Assembly (NCBI GenBank): GCA_017481285.1
Contig: JAFUPI010000062.1
Coordinates: 1-46,852 of the forward strand
Origin: Agathobacter sp.
GTDB taxonomy: Bacteria > Bacillota > Clostridia > Lachnospirales > Lachnospiraceae
Direction of reading: 5' to 3'
Length of the DNA stretch: 46,852 nt
Both the position numbers and the translations under genes were made by a program. This document shows, in pieces, positions 27,038-35,840 of this stretch. The notes beneath the pieces are model-generated. The model was not told the DNA's origin. It made no database searches and saw only the letters and a program-made list of their open reading frames with translations. Position 1 is the first letter of the stretch; every line of letters starts with the position of its first letter.

Positions 27038-28279
27038 TTATTTCCACAAATGCAAGAAATATGTGTTTAAAATATCTGCAACATTATAGGAAGTCTGTGA
27101 AATAACTACATCCTTAAATGGCAGGAAAAATGCTGGATAAATATATAAAACTAATCCTGCAATTCCCAGCTTTCGGATTTTTCCGCCTAATACATGAATT
27201 TCCTCTTCCACCAGCCTGTCCTTCATGGCAAGCAATGACAATATCACTACAAAATAGTAAGCAATGATAATAAACATCCAACGACCAAAATCACATTTCA
27301 TAATAAGTGCTGGAACCATGGTTCCAACACCAATGGCTACAAAGAAGTATTTCCATTTCTCTAGCTTAGTCTGGGCTTTTTTCACCAGATTCTTAAAGAA
27401 GTGGAATGCCATAATCAAATAAGGACTCATAAAGATACAGAAAATTGGAAATTCCACAAAATTCTTATATCTATATTTCAGTTCTCTATCTGACAAATCA
27501 ATGCCTAAGATTTCATGATCGATAATATCTTCGTGAATATCCTTGTCAAAACGAAGTCCCTTTGCCACTTCTACAATCGTATCATAAATTTCCGCTCCGT
27601 TGGTACGGCTAAAAAACTCAAAATATAAAAAGAGTACCGACGCCACAACAAAACTAGAGCCCAAAAGTGCGATATATTTGATACGTTTCTTTCCTTCCGT
27701 AGAAAACGCTTTGTATAAAAGCAGAATCAGAATAATATTCAAAAGATAAAATACATTTCCCTGATGAATCATGACACCCAAAGCTGAAAATGGTACGACT
27801 AACCACTCTGCTTTCTCGTAAATAATAAGAATCGCTGCAAGAATAGAAAGCATCAAACAATACATGTCATAACGACCAAAATTATACTTCGTAATAAACA
27901 TAGATACTGCAAACATAGTAAAGAATATCACCATGTATTTGGTCTTATTGGTAATCGATTTGGAACACTTGGTTAGGCAAATCATAAAGAACCACAAAAG
28001 CAACGCAAAATACAACAGGGTTGTCACAAGTGTAAATCCCATAACACCATCATAGGTCATCTGATTTCCTGGCAGTATTTTGTCTACCAACAAAAAGATA
28101 GTTCCCATTAACCCACGGGAAATAAAGCCGTATTCATAGGTAAATGCTAAGGAAGTTGTATTAATAATCTCTACTTCTTCCTGATAAAACTTCCACCACA
28201 ATACAACAACAAATAAAAACCATGTGAGCAAGAAAGAAATTAGGTTTCTTTCCTTCAAAAAATCGAGTTTTTCTTTCAT
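27038..28279 (-). CDS. Polytopic membrane protein, possible GT-C glycosyltransferase (413 aa)
   Basis: About ten transmembrane helices. After the first helix there is a loop with TSLAFTYEYGFISRGLMGTI. GT-C enzymes carry their catalytic acid in the first outer loop, and acidic residues (EEVEII, EYG) are present here. It could also be a polysaccharide polymerase (Wzy-like). No soluble domain is visible. It lies downstream of two GT2 genes that would make polyprenol-phosphate sugars. This context favours a role in moving such sugars onto an outer acceptor. The family is not recognised with certainty. Confidence 0.6.
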   Translation of the reverse strand: MKEKLDFLKERNLISFLLTWFLFVVVLWWKFYQEEVEIINTTSLAFTYEYGFISRGLMGTIFLLVDKILPGNQMTYDGVMGFTLVTTLLYFALLLWFFMICLTKCSKSITNKTKYMVIFFTMFAVSMFITKYNFGRYDMYCLMLSILAAILIIYEKAEWLVVPFSALGVMIHQGNVFYLLNIILILLLYKAFSTEGKKRIKYIALLGSSFVVASVLFLYFEFFSRTNGAEIYDTIVEVAKGLRFDKDIHEDIIDHEILGIDLSDRELKYRYKNFVEFPIFCIFMSPYLIMAFHFFKNLVKKAQTKLEKWKYFFVAIGVGTMVPALIMKCDFGRWMFIIIAYYFVVILSLLAMKDRLVEEEIHVLGGKIRKLGIAGLVLYIYPAFFLPFKDVVISQTSYNVADILNTYFLHLWK

Positions 28280-28303
28280 TTGTACCTCTCCTCAAAAATC
28301 AAG

Positions 28304-28326
28304 AAAAAGGTCCATTGGACCTTTTT
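28304..28326 (-). terminator. Short hairpin between the GT2 gene and the 413-aa gene
   Basis: AAAAAGGTCC and GGACCTTTTT face each other with a 3-base centre. On the minus strand the stem ends in five T, so it could end or attenuate the upstream operon before the 413-aa gene. Confidence 0.65.
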
Positions 28327-28331
28327 ACTTA

Positions 28332-29051
28332 TTATTTCTTAAATACATATGTAATACGCATCCATGTTAAACGAACGATTGTCTTTAAGTAACCGATAAT
28401 AAATTTACCCATATCACGTTTTGACTCACCGCTGATACGTTTATCAAAATAGATTGGTGTTTCACCAATGCGAAGTTTTGTTTTATCTTTCTTGTTTAAT
28501 TCAAGTTTCAAAAGAATTTCTTCTACAATATCAAAGTACTGGCTTTCTAATTTGATTTCTTTTAAAGACTTTGTATCATACATTCTAAAGTCTGTTGATA
28601 AATCTTTTCCTTTTAATCCAAGACAGATACGGAAAATGATATTCAATACGCGTGAAAGGAAGATAGATACTGGATAATCATTTGTCACGCCGCCTTCAAC
28701 GTAACGAGAACCGATTACTACATCATAGTTTCCTGTTTTGTACAAAGCATGGATAGCTGGAATTGCTGTTACTGGATGAGAACCATCTGCATCCATAATT
28801 AAAAACTTGTCGTTCTTTGCTTCTTCAATAGCTGTACGATATGCACCGCCAAAGTTTGGATATTTCTGGTTCACATAACGAGCACCCATTTCTTTACATA
28901 CAACTTCTGTATCATCTGCACTTGTTGCACCGTCTACGATGAGGATTTCATATTCTTCCCCACATTTTTCTACCTGTTCTTTAATCTGTGGAAGCAAAAC
29001 TCTTAAGTTTTCTGCTTCACGATATGCTAATAAAACAACACTAATTGCCAT
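28332..29051 (-). CDS. GT2 glycosyltransferase, dolichol-phosphate-mannose-synthase type (239 aa)
   Basis: Transfers a sugar from a nucleotide donor to a polyprenyl phosphate on the inner face of the membrane. The compact 239-residue form has no C-terminal helices, like single-domain DPM1 enzymes. Motifs: VVLLAYREAENL at the start, ILIVDGATSADDT, the metal-binding DADGSHP, and DFRMY further on. GDP-mannose, probably made by the operon at 18.5-23.6 kb, is a plausible donor. The neighbouring larger GT2 may use another donor. Confidence 0.88.
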   Translation of the reverse strand: MAISVVLLAYREAENLRVLLPQIKEQVEKCGEEYEILIVDGATSADDTEVVCKEMGARYVNQKYPNFGGAYRTAIEEAKNDKFLIMDADGSHPVTAIPAIHALYKTGNYDVVIGSRYVEGGVTNDYPVSIFLSRVLNIIFRICLGLKGKDLSTDFRMYDTKSLKEIKLESQYFDIVEEILLKLELNKKDKTKLRIGETPIYFDKRISGESKRDMGKFIIGYLKTIVRLTWMRITYVFKK

Positions 29052-29108
29052 TTTTCTTTTCCCTTCTGTATAAAAACATATATTTATTTAGAAACCACAA
29101 ACACTTTA

Positions 29109-30044
29109 TCACATAAGTCTATCATAATCAAGTTTTACTTGATGCAAACGCATTTCAAAGTCCTGACGATTTTTCCAGCGAATAGTATGTAAAATCTGAC
29201 CGGAAAACCAGGAAATAATCGCTGTTAAAATAACAAAACAGCACACAAATAAGGTTGGATAACGTTCTACTAAACCCGTATTTAAGTAATCCAGTAAAAC
29301 AGGAATCATAAATCCAATACCTAATATCATCAGCACAGTGCTCATGAGTCCAAAGAATGTCTTTGGTTTATAAGTACGAAACAATCGTAAAATGGTTCGA
29401 ATTACCTTCCAACCATCCTGAAACGTATTTAATTTAGATTCGCTTCCTGCTGGACGATCACGATATTCGATTACTACATTTTCTACAAACATATTTTTGT
29501 CTGCCGCGTGAATACTCATCTCTGTTTCGATTTCAAATCCCTTTGAAACCACTGGGAAAGATTTCACAAACAAATAACTGAAAGCTCTGTAGCCCGTCAT
29601 AATATCCTTGATATCCGTCTGGAACAGCTTATTAATCGCATAGCGCACTAATGCGTTTCCTGAATTATGAAATGGTCTCTTATTCTCTTGGAAATAAGTA
29701 GAGGACAAGCGATCTCCTACCACCATATCCACATTGCGATTTAGTACCTTTTCTACCATTTCAACTGCAAATTCTGCTGGATAGGTATCATCTCCGTCTG
29801 CCATAACATAGCACTGCGCATCGATATCACGAAACATTCTTCGAATGACATTTCCTTTCCCCTGCTGATGCTCATAACGTACTACCGCACCTGCTTTTCG
29901 TGCGATTTCATCTGTACCATCGGTAGAATTATTGTCATACACATAAATCACAGCCTCAGGTAATACACGTCTAAAATCTGTCACAACTTTTTCAATTGTC
30001 TGGCTTTCATTATAGCATGGAATCAAAACTGCAATTTTATCCAT
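29109..30044 (-). CDS. GT2 glycosyltransferase with C-terminal membrane helices (GtrB-like, 311 aa)
   Basis: The cytosolic catalytic domain spans residues 1 to about 225, with IAVLIPCYNESQTIEKVV, VYDNNSTDGTDE, the metal motif MADGDDTYPAE and MTGYRAFS. Two transmembrane helices follow (about 232-255 and 268-290). This is the layout of GtrB-type polyprenol-phosphate glycosyltransferases, which load a sugar onto undecaprenyl phosphate. It sits 3 bases behind the 431-aa membrane protein and near a GtrA gene, the classical partner set. The donor sugar is unknown. Confidence 0.87.
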   Translation of the reverse strand: MDKIAVLIPCYNESQTIEKVVTDFRRVLPEAVIYVYDNNSTDGTDEIARKAGAVVRYEHQQGKGNVIRRMFRDIDAQCYVMADGDDTYPAEFAVEMVEKVLNRNVDMVVGDRLSSTYFQENKRPFHNSGNALVRYAINKLFQTDIKDIMTGYRAFSYLFVKSFPVVSKGFEIETEMSIHAADKNMFVENVVIEYRDRPAGSESKLNTFQDGWKVIRTILRLFRTYKPKTFFGLMSTVLMILGIGFMIPVLLDYLNTGLVERYPTLFVCCFVILTAIISWFSGQILHTIRWKNRQDFEMRLHQVKLDYDRLM

Positions 30045-30047
30045 CGT

Positions 30048-31343
30048 TTATTTTTCCTCCAATTGTTTTGCCATTGGTAACATGCTAATCACAAATACTG
30101 CAAGAGCAAAAACCACAATACACAAGGTTCTCCATTCCAAATGCGGATGTAGCGAACAATGATTACTTAACGCAATCAGCCATGCAAATGGCGAAAGCAC
30201 CATAAGTCCACAGAACATAGACAAATCTTTATTCACTATTAATCTTTTACGATTTATCCAAAGGATAACTCCAGCAACAACTACCGCTGCTACCAACACG
30301 ATTATATTTCCATCATCAAAAAATGTATATATATTACGATATAAGGATTCTCCTACGCCCGAACTCATAACGTCTGCATTACTGTCCGTGACCCCAGTTC
30401 TATGAAGTACACTGTTAATTGCGTCTGCAATTACGTTTTCTCTCGTAAAAAGTGTCGCATAAATCCATTTCATTGCCCACATACCAGCATATCCAAAAAC
30501 AAAGCTCACACCCTGAATAAGCATAGTAAGAAAATCCTGTTTCATATCTTCCTGTTTATGTAACAAATAATACACCAATAGCGGAATTGCTACTGCAACA
30601 TATGGATAAGTTAAGAAGTCAAAGAAGGCAACCAAGATGCCATCTAATACAAATATGTATAATATCTGTTCTTTCGTCCAGTCCTTTTTCAAAAGAAGCA
30701 ATAATAAAGTAATATTAAGTGCATAGAATATCGAAGACAACTGGAAAGAGACCACGATATTCTCAGGATGCATGGTAAATAGAGCAAACAAGTATGCAAT
30801 ACTATATACCCCTAATCTCTTATACATCAAATATAAAACAGCTAAACCTAAGGCACTAAGCACAATCGTATTGACTATATAAATTCCCTCTAAATCCATC
30901 AGGAAAAATAGTGGTTTTAAAAATATCAAATATCCATGCCAGTATCTTGCATAGGTAATGGAATTATCTTCTGTATAATCACGCTCCTCGGCAAAATCCA
31001 TAAGGCCTGCTGTCCAGTCCCCAATCATATCAAACCAAACATCTCCACCAGGAGCCAGAAGCGAATCTTCAAAGGCATTTCCTGTATTAGGATAAATAAC
31101 CTCATGGAACATGATAATATTAGTTCCGGTATCTAAAATCTCTGCCCATTCCAAAGCTGCCAGGTAATCATCATCCCAAGTGTCCTGCTTGCGAATCGTT
31201 TCATAAGAATCCAGCATATGTTCTGCCATTGGTTCTACTGGAAGCAAATACACCAGCCACATCAAAAGCAAGCCCAGCAAAGACGCTCCTACAACCATTA
31301 CGAGCATTTTACATATTATTTTAGTTGGATTTGTTTTCTCCAT
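30048..31343 (-). CDS. Polytopic membrane protein, candidate GT-C enzyme (431 aa)
   Basis: One N-terminal helix (about 10-32) is followed by a large outer loop of roughly 110 residues rich in acidic and aromatic residues (DSYETIRKQDTWDDDYLAALE). About nine more helices follow. A long first outer loop with acidic residues is typical of GT-C enzymes that use polyprenol-phosphate sugars. The start overlaps the GtrA stop by one base (TAATG), and the GtrB-like gene follows after 3 bases, which matches gtrA-gtrB-gtrC gene sets. No Pfam-level family was recognised, so the enzyme call is inference. Confidence 0.62.
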   Translation of the reverse strand: MEKTNPTKIICKMLVMVVGASLLGLLLMWLVYLLPVEPMAEHMLDSYETIRKQDTWDDDYLAALEWAEILDTGTNIIMFHEVIYPNTGNAFEDSLLAPGGDVWFDMIGDWTAGLMDFAEERDYTEDNSITYARYWHGYLIFLKPLFFLMDLEGIYIVNTIVLSALGLAVLYLMYKRLGVYSIAYLFALFTMHPENIVVSFQLSSIFYALNITLLLLLLKKDWTKEQILYIFVLDGILVAFFDFLTYPYVAVAIPLLVYYLLHKQEDMKQDFLTMLIQGVSFVFGYAGMWAMKWIYATLFTRENVIADAINSVLHRTGVTDSNADVMSSGVGESLYRNIYTFFDDGNIIVLVAAVVVAGVILWINRKRLIVNKDLSMFCGLMVLSPFAWLIALSNHCSLHPHLEWRTLCIVVFALAVFVISMLPMAKQLEEK

Positions 31344-31780
31344 TAGTTGCTCTCTTCCTTTTTCTCCAAGAAAATCTTACGGGTTACAAAGTTATAAACC
31401 ATTACAATGCCTGTTGCAATGACTTTTGCAGCAATATTCATCCATTCGATTGGAAGCACTTGATTCAGCCATAACCAATGCATGTAGATTAAATCAATAC
31501 ATATAAATAAAATTACAGAATTTAATAACATACCTATCAAACTTAGCACAACAAATATGACAAACTCTTTGTCCTTTCGCATATCCTCTTTGGATACGAA
31601 AACAAATCGCATACTAAGAATGTAATTTACCACTACTGATACTGTAAATCCGGATACCCCAGCAATGATATAGTGAATATGTAATACATTACACATAATC
31701 GTATATACAACAAAATCAACCACAAAGCTAATTCCACCTACAATCGCAAACTTAAAAATCTGCGCTAATAACTTTTTCAT
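31343..31780 (-). CDS. GtrA-family membrane protein
   Basis: 145 residues with four transmembrane helices, beginning QIFKFAIVGGISFVVDFVVY, the GtrA signature. GtrA proteins are thought to flip undecaprenyl-phosphate sugars across the membrane for outer-face transfer. AAAGGTG lies before the ATG, and a good promoter is visible upstream. It is the first gene of an operon that continues with a one-base overlap into the 431-aa membrane protein. Confidence 0.92.
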   Translation of the reverse strand: MKKLLAQIFKFAIVGGISFVVDFVVYTIMCNVLHIHYIIAGVSGFTVSVVVNYILSMRFVFVSKEDMRKDKEFVIFVVLSLIGMLLNSVILFICIDLIYMHWLWLNQVLPIEWMNIAAKVIATGIVMVYNFVTRKIFLEKKEESN

Positions 31781-31828
31781 AATTACACCTTTCTTCTTTT
31801 GTGCATATATTAATCCATTAACCGATAT

Positions 31829-31857
31829 ATTTTACCACATTGAATGCAATATGTCAG
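31829..31857 (-). promoter_or_regulatory. Promoter of the GtrA/GT2 operon
   Basis: On the minus strand CTGACA (31852-31857), a 17-base spacer and TAAAAT (31829-31834). It is placed between the terminator of the preceding acyltransferase gene and gtrA, so it is probably the main promoter of the glycan operon. Confidence 0.6.
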
Positions 31858-31870
31858 TAGACAAAACCAC

Positions 31871-31900
31871 AAAAAAAGTTCGTGGATTTCTCCACGAACT
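31871..31900 (-). terminator. Terminator after the thrC-acyltransferase pair
   Basis: AGTTCGTGGA and TCCACGAACT form a 10-bp stem with a 4-base loop (31877-31900), followed on the minus strand by TTTTTTT. This separates the thrC operon from the glycan operon. Confidence 0.92.
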
Positions 31901-31905
31901 ATACT

Positions 31906-32877
31906 TTATGGTAAAATTTTACAAATAATCGGTATCTTACGAATCATCCATGCAATTCCAATACTTATGGCAATTGTTATAAATGGTGTGCTCAATTTGT
32001 AAATCAATAAATGCACATATTCCGCAAATACAACTTCCATAATCAACTCAATCACATAGAAATGTATCAAATAAATTGGGAAAGTATATCCACTTAACCA
32101 TTCCATTACATGTATTAGTTTCGCACTTTTTATTTTCTGCCCTAGCTGTTTTATGAAAACAAACACACCTACAGAAGAAAGTAGACATGGTAGATTGGTG
32201 TATCCACGAAACGTGCTATCGATTACGCCTGCTTCTATCGAATACAAATATGTACCGCCAATATGTAATGCAAAACCTAAAATAGAGCATCCATAAGAAA
32301 CCAATCTCCACTTTAATGTAATTTCTTTTTTATGAATTAAATATCCTACTAATGCATAAATCAAGAATCCATTTGCAATATCGAATGGAATTTTGAATGC
32401 ATAATTGATACCACAAACGTTACATACAAATGGTAAAAAGTAATTAAATACAAAAGAAATGTATACTACATAGGTAATTATCTTTTCTTTATGTTCTTCT
32501 TTCAAGAAACTAAATAACGGAATACATAAATATACGCCAAAAAGATTCAAGAAGAAATAATAAATAAAAAAGATATTCACATCCAAAATGTTCCCTATTA
32601 CACTCCATACCAGATATGGAACTACTGTTTTAATTACTCTTTTCCTAAAAAATTCTTTTGTAGAATAACGTTTACTATAATCCATCAGGGTTGCACCTGA
32701 AACCATAATAAACACTGGTACTGCAAACCCTAAACCGCTTTCTATCACATTCGCCAAGGGCCAGCATTTATCTATATGAAATTCATAAAAACAGCCATTG
32801 GTATGTATCATTACAACAGCGAATGCACATATTATTCGGGCTAAAGATAAATAATTTTCTCTCTTCATTACATTCAT
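31906..32877 (-). CDS. Acyltransferase-3 family membrane protein (4)
   Basis: 323 residues, about ten helices. NYLSLARIICAFAVVMIHTNG carries the family's R-x10-H signature (only the first residues are needed), and AVPVFIMVSGATLMDY follows. Its ATG overlaps the thrC stop (ATGA), so it is probably translated by ribosomes that have just finished thrC. A Met four codons in, after AATGTA, is an alternative start. Its acceptor is likely a surface glycan, as for its neighbours. The tie to threonine synthesis is unexplained and may only reflect shared transcription. Confidence 0.86.
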   Translation of the reverse strand: MNVMKRENYLSLARIICAFAVVMIHTNGCFYEFHIDKCWPLANVIESGLGFAVPVFIMVSGATLMDYSKRYSTKEFFRKRVIKTVVPYLVWSVIGNILDVNIFFIYYFFLNLFGVYLCIPLFSFLKEEHKEKIITYVVYISFVFNYFLPFVCNVCGINYAFKIPFDIANGFLIYALVGYLIHKKEITLKWRLVSYGCSILGFALHIGGTYLYSIEAGVIDSTFRGYTNLPCLLSSVGVFVFIKQLGQKIKSAKLIHVMEWLSGYTFPIYLIHFYVIELIMEVVFAEYVHLLIYKLSTPFITIAISIGIAWMIRKIPIICKILP

Positions 32878-34358
32878 AGAAACGCTTTTACAGTAGCTTC
32901 CATTTCAGACACTTCACATACCGTATTATGCAAAATCTCAGCATTACGAATTTCTTCGATTGCATTTGGAACTGCTACATTTCCAAGCTTGCTTAATTCG
33001 TCTACCAGTTCAAAATCTTCCCAGGCATCATATTTACTGTCAATCGCATTCATAACACTTCTGGTAAACTTGAATGGACTTGCTGTAGAAGCGATAATTG
33101 TCTTAGTTTCAACATCGCCTGTTTCTGCTTTGTATTTGTTATATACGCCTGCAGCTACTGCGGTATGGGTATCAATTACATATCCTGTATCTTCGTAAAG
33201 TGCTTTGATTACGGCAGCAGTTTCTGCTTCATCGGTATAATTGCCATAGAAGTCTTTTAAGTTCTCTTTCATTTCTGCAGTAATTTCATACTTACCGTTC
33301 GAAGAAAGAGACTTCATAAGCTCTGCATTTTTCTCTGCATCATTTCCTGCGATACGATAGATTAATCTCTCTAAGTTCGAAGAAATGAGAATATCCATGG
33401 ATGGAGAATTGGTTAAAATAAAATCTCTGTTCTTGTCATATTCTCCTGTTGCAAAGAAATCAAATAATACTTTGTTTTCATTGGAGGCACAAATAAGCTT
33501 TCCAATATTTACGCCCATATTTTTCGCATAATATGCTGCCAAAATATTACCAAAGTTACCAGTTGGAACGACTACGTTTACCACTTCATCCTTTGCAATA
33601 ACCCCATTTGCATACATTTTGGCATAAGCATAAACATAATAAACAATCTGTGGAACCAGACGTCCGATGTTGATAGAGTTCGCAGATGAGAACTGATATC
33701 CCGCATTCGCTAACTCTTCTTTTAATACTGCGTTAGAGAACATTTCCTTTACGCCAGTCTGTGCCTGATCAAAGTTGCCATGAATACCAACTACATGAGT
33801 ATTCGCCCCCTTCTGAGTCAGCATCTGCTTTTCCTGAATTGGACTAACACCGTTCTTTGGATAAAATACTACGATTTTAGTTCCTTCTACATCTGCAAAA
33901 CCTGCAAGTGCAGCTTTTCCTGTATCACCAGAAGTCGCTGTTAAAATCACGATATCGTTTTCTACTTTATTTTTACGAGCAGAGGTAATGAGCAAATGTG
34001 GCAAAATAGATAATGCCATATCTTTAAATGCAATGGTAGAACCGTGGAAAAGCTCTAAATAGTATGCCCCTTTCGCTTCTACTAATGGAGCGATTTCTTC
34101 GGTGTCAAATTTGCTATCATAAGCCTTTGCGATACAGCTCTTTAACTCTTCTTCTGTGAAATCTGTTAAAAACTGTTTCATAACTGCATAGGCAGTTTCC
34201 TGATAACTCATTTGAGCAAGCTCATCTATGCTTACATCCAAAGCAGGAATGCTATCTGGCACAAATAAACCGCCATCTGTAGCAAGACCTTTTAAGATTG
34301 CTTCAGAAGCTGTTGCTTTTTCATTTTTATTTCTTGTACTTGAATACATTAAATTCAT
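32874..34358 (-). CDS. thrC: Threonine synthase
   Basis: PLP enzyme that converts O-phosphohomoserine to threonine. 494 residues, the long bacterial/yeast type. The N-terminus (YSSTRNKNEKATASEAILKG) and GGLFVPDSIP are characteristic. The PLP lysine sits in FHGSTIAFKDMALSILPHLL (Lys about residue 113), with TATSGDTGKAAL and VPTGNFGNILAAYYA binding phosphate and cofactor. GAGGTAATACGT precedes the ATG with ideal spacing. A consensus promoter drives it. It ends in an ATGA overlap with an acyltransferase gene. Confidence 0.96.
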   Translation of the reverse strand: MNLMYSSTRNKNEKATASEAILKGLATDGGLFVPDSIPALDVSIDELAQMSYQETAYAVMKQFLTDFTEEELKSCIAKAYDSKFDTEEIAPLVEAKGAYYLELFHGSTIAFKDMALSILPHLLITSARKNKVENDIVILTATSGDTGKAALAGFADVEGTKIVVFYPKNGVSPIQEKQMLTQKGANTHVVGIHGNFDQAQTGVKEMFSNAVLKEELANAGYQFSSANSINIGRLVPQIVYYVYAYAKMYANGVIAKDEVVNVVVPTGNFGNILAAYYAKNMGVNIGKLICASNENKVLFDFFATGEYDKNRDFILTNSPSMDILISSNLERLIYRIAGNDAEKNAELMKSLSSNGKYEITAEMKENLKDFYGNYTDEAETAAVIKALYEDTGYVIDTHTAVAAGVYNKYKAETGDVETKTIIASTASPFKFTRSVMNAIDSKYDAWEDFELVDELSKLGNVAVPNAIEEIRNAEILHNTVCEVSEMEATVKAFL

Positions 34359-34399
34359 ACGTATTACCTCATTCGTTATTTCATTTCTATATTTTGTAT

Positions 34400-34428
34400 A
34401 TTATAGTTTTTTCATTGAACAGTGTCAA
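34400..34428 (-). promoter_or_regulatory. Perfect-consensus promoter of thrC
   Basis: On the minus strand an exact TTGACA (34423-34428), a 17-base spacer and an exact TATAAT (34400-34405). No leader peptide or T-box was seen in the short leader. Confidence 0.85.
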
Positions 34429-34477
34429 CTAGACTTAGTGGTTTTCGCAGGTTATTCTTCCATTTTTTTACTAAATA

Positions 34478-34486
34478 TGCTATAGT
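34478..34486 (+). promoter_or_regulatory. Extended -10 promoter of the AP2-like gene
   Basis: TGCTATAGT is an extended -10 element; the -35 region (TTCCAT, 34458-34463) is poor. Transcription would begin near 34493, making the in-frame GTG at 34502 almost leaderless. Confidence 0.4.
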
Positions 34487-34543
34487 ACATATAGCACATT
34501 CGTGCAAAGTAATCACTTTATCCCAGAAAGGTCGTCTACTGAA

Positions 34544-35338
34544 ATGAAAACCGGCGTATTTCTAGCAAAAAAGAAAGATGGCATGATTTATTATCGTTCC
34601 AGTTTAACCTATAAAAATAAACATATCAGCCTTGGTAGTTTTCCGACAGAGGAACAGGCACATCAGACTTACAATGAAGCCACTATGCTGCTGAATTCTT
34701 CCCTCACTTTGGAAGATGTGGTACATGCCAGTCTTCACCTGCCTTTCGATAAGGCTGTCTCTCTTATCAATTTCCGTGATAATGGCTTATACATTGGAAC
34801 GCCTATTTATCTGCGAAAGAACTATTTTAGTTATTATCTTTCCGAAAACGAGGAATTAAAATTCGATATCGATGATTTGTTCTACTACAGTAGTCATCGT
34901 ATTCTTCGTCGTCAGGGACATCTTTATGTGAATGACTATGGTATGCAGGTAACATTACTTTCCCGTTACGGCATCCGAAATCACAGTGTCTGTGATCGGG
35001 ATTATTATTTTGCCAATGGAGATAACTCTGATTTACGCTACTCCAATGTGGTGTTAGTAAACCGTTATTATGGAGTTTCTCAATACACCCGGAAAGCTCA
35101 AACCCGTTATCGTGTCAAGATCCACATCAACGGAAACTATACCATAGGAACCTATTCCACGGAAGTGAAGGCCGCTATCGCTTACAACAAAGCCGTAGAC
35201 CTTGCAAAATTATATGGAATACAAAAAAATTTTCCTACAAACTATATCGAAGACTTACCTGCCAGTGAATATGCGGAAATTTATACAAAGTTGAAAATTT
35301 CTACTAAATATCTTGATTACCTAAAAGCGAGCACCTAG
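34544..35338 (+). CDS. AP2-like DNA-binding protein with a degenerate HNH core
   Basis: 264 residues from the ATG at 34544 (AAAGG upstream, 12 bases away). A GTG at 34502 would add 14 residues but has no ribosome site. Two AP2-like modules flank a central part: residues about 3-50 (YYRSSLTYKNKHISLGSFPTEEQAHQTY) and about 177-225 (YRVKIHINGNYTIGTYSTEVKAAIAYNKA), both matching the Y-R-V...G-x-F-x-T-x-x-x-A-A-x-A-Y pattern. Only short parts of each are diagnostic. The middle (about 110-175) resembles an HNH homing endonuclease (ANGDNSDLRYSNV), but the catalytic His pair is not visible. It looks like a domesticated AP2-HNH protein acting as a DNA-binding factor. The target is unknown. Confidence 0.7.
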   Translation: MKTGVFLAKKKDGMIYYRSSLTYKNKHISLGSFPTEEQAHQTYNEATMLLNSSLTLEDVVHASLHLPFDKAVSLINFRDNGLYIGTPIYLRKNYFSYYLSENEELKFDIDDLFYYSSHRILRRQGHLYVNDYGMQVTLLSRYGIRNHSVCDRDYYFANGDNSDLRYSNVVLVNRYYGVSQYTRKAQTRYRVKIHINGNYTIGTYSTEVKAAIAYNKAVDLAKLYGIQKNFPTNYIEDLPASEYAEIYTKLKISTKYLDYLKAST

Positions 35339-35349
35339 TGCTCGCTTTT
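35323..35349. terminator. Terminator overlapping the end of the AP2-like gene
   Basis: AAAAGCGAGCAC (35323-35334) pairs with GTGCTCGCTTTT (35338-35349), followed by more T. The TAG stop codon of the AP2-like gene spans the loop (35336-35338), so the last codons form one arm. It also lies just behind leuD. Confidence 0.9.
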
Positions 35350-35350
35350 T

Positions 35351-35839
35351 TTACTTGTTATTAATATAATTTACAAGTCCTCCACATGCGATTAAGTTCT
35401 GCATAAATGGTGGGAACGCCTGTCCCTGGAAAGTTTCTCCAGTTGTAACATTTGTAATGATACCACTATCGAAATCTACTTTTACTTCATCTCCTGCATT
35501 GATAGCAACTGCAGCTTCTGGACATTCAATAATTGGTAACCCAATATTAATCGCGTTTCTATAAAAGATACGTGCAAATGTTTCTGCGATAACACAGCTT
35601 ACACCAGCTGCTTTAATTGCGATTGGAGCATGCTCTCTGGAAGAACCGCAACCAAAGTTTTTATTTGCTACAATGATATCGCCCTCGTTTACTTTGTTTA
35701 CGAAGTCTTTATCAATATCTTCCATACAATGTGTTGCAAGTTCTTTTGGATCTGAAGAGTTCAGATATCTTGCTGGGATAATAACGTCTGTATCGACGTT
35801 ATCTCCATATTTAAATACAGTACCCTGTGCTGCTTTCAT
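35351..35839 (-). CDS. leuD: 3-isopropylmalate dehydratase small subunit
   Basis: With LeuC it isomerises 2-isopropylmalate to 3-isopropylmalate in leucine synthesis. 162 residues, the short archaeal-type LeuD, with [35 protein letters not shown] and [12 protein letters not shown]. It begins one base after the leuC stop codon; the two are translationally coupled. leuA and leuB are not in the window. Confidence 0.96.
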   Translation of the reverse strand: MKAAQGTVFKYGDNVDTDVIIPARYLNSSDPKELATHCMEDIDKDFVNKVNEGDIIVANKNFGCGSSREHAPIAIKAAGVSCVIAETFARIFYRNAINIGLPIIECPEAAVAINAGDEVKVDFDSGIITNVTTGETFQGQAFPPFMQNLIACGGLVNYINNK

Positions 35840-35840
35840 C

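Noticed and set aside
18514-32877. Horizontally acquired island
   Set aside because: Content is typical of variable glycan loci, but I see no integrase, tRNA boundary, direct repeats or clear base-composition shift.
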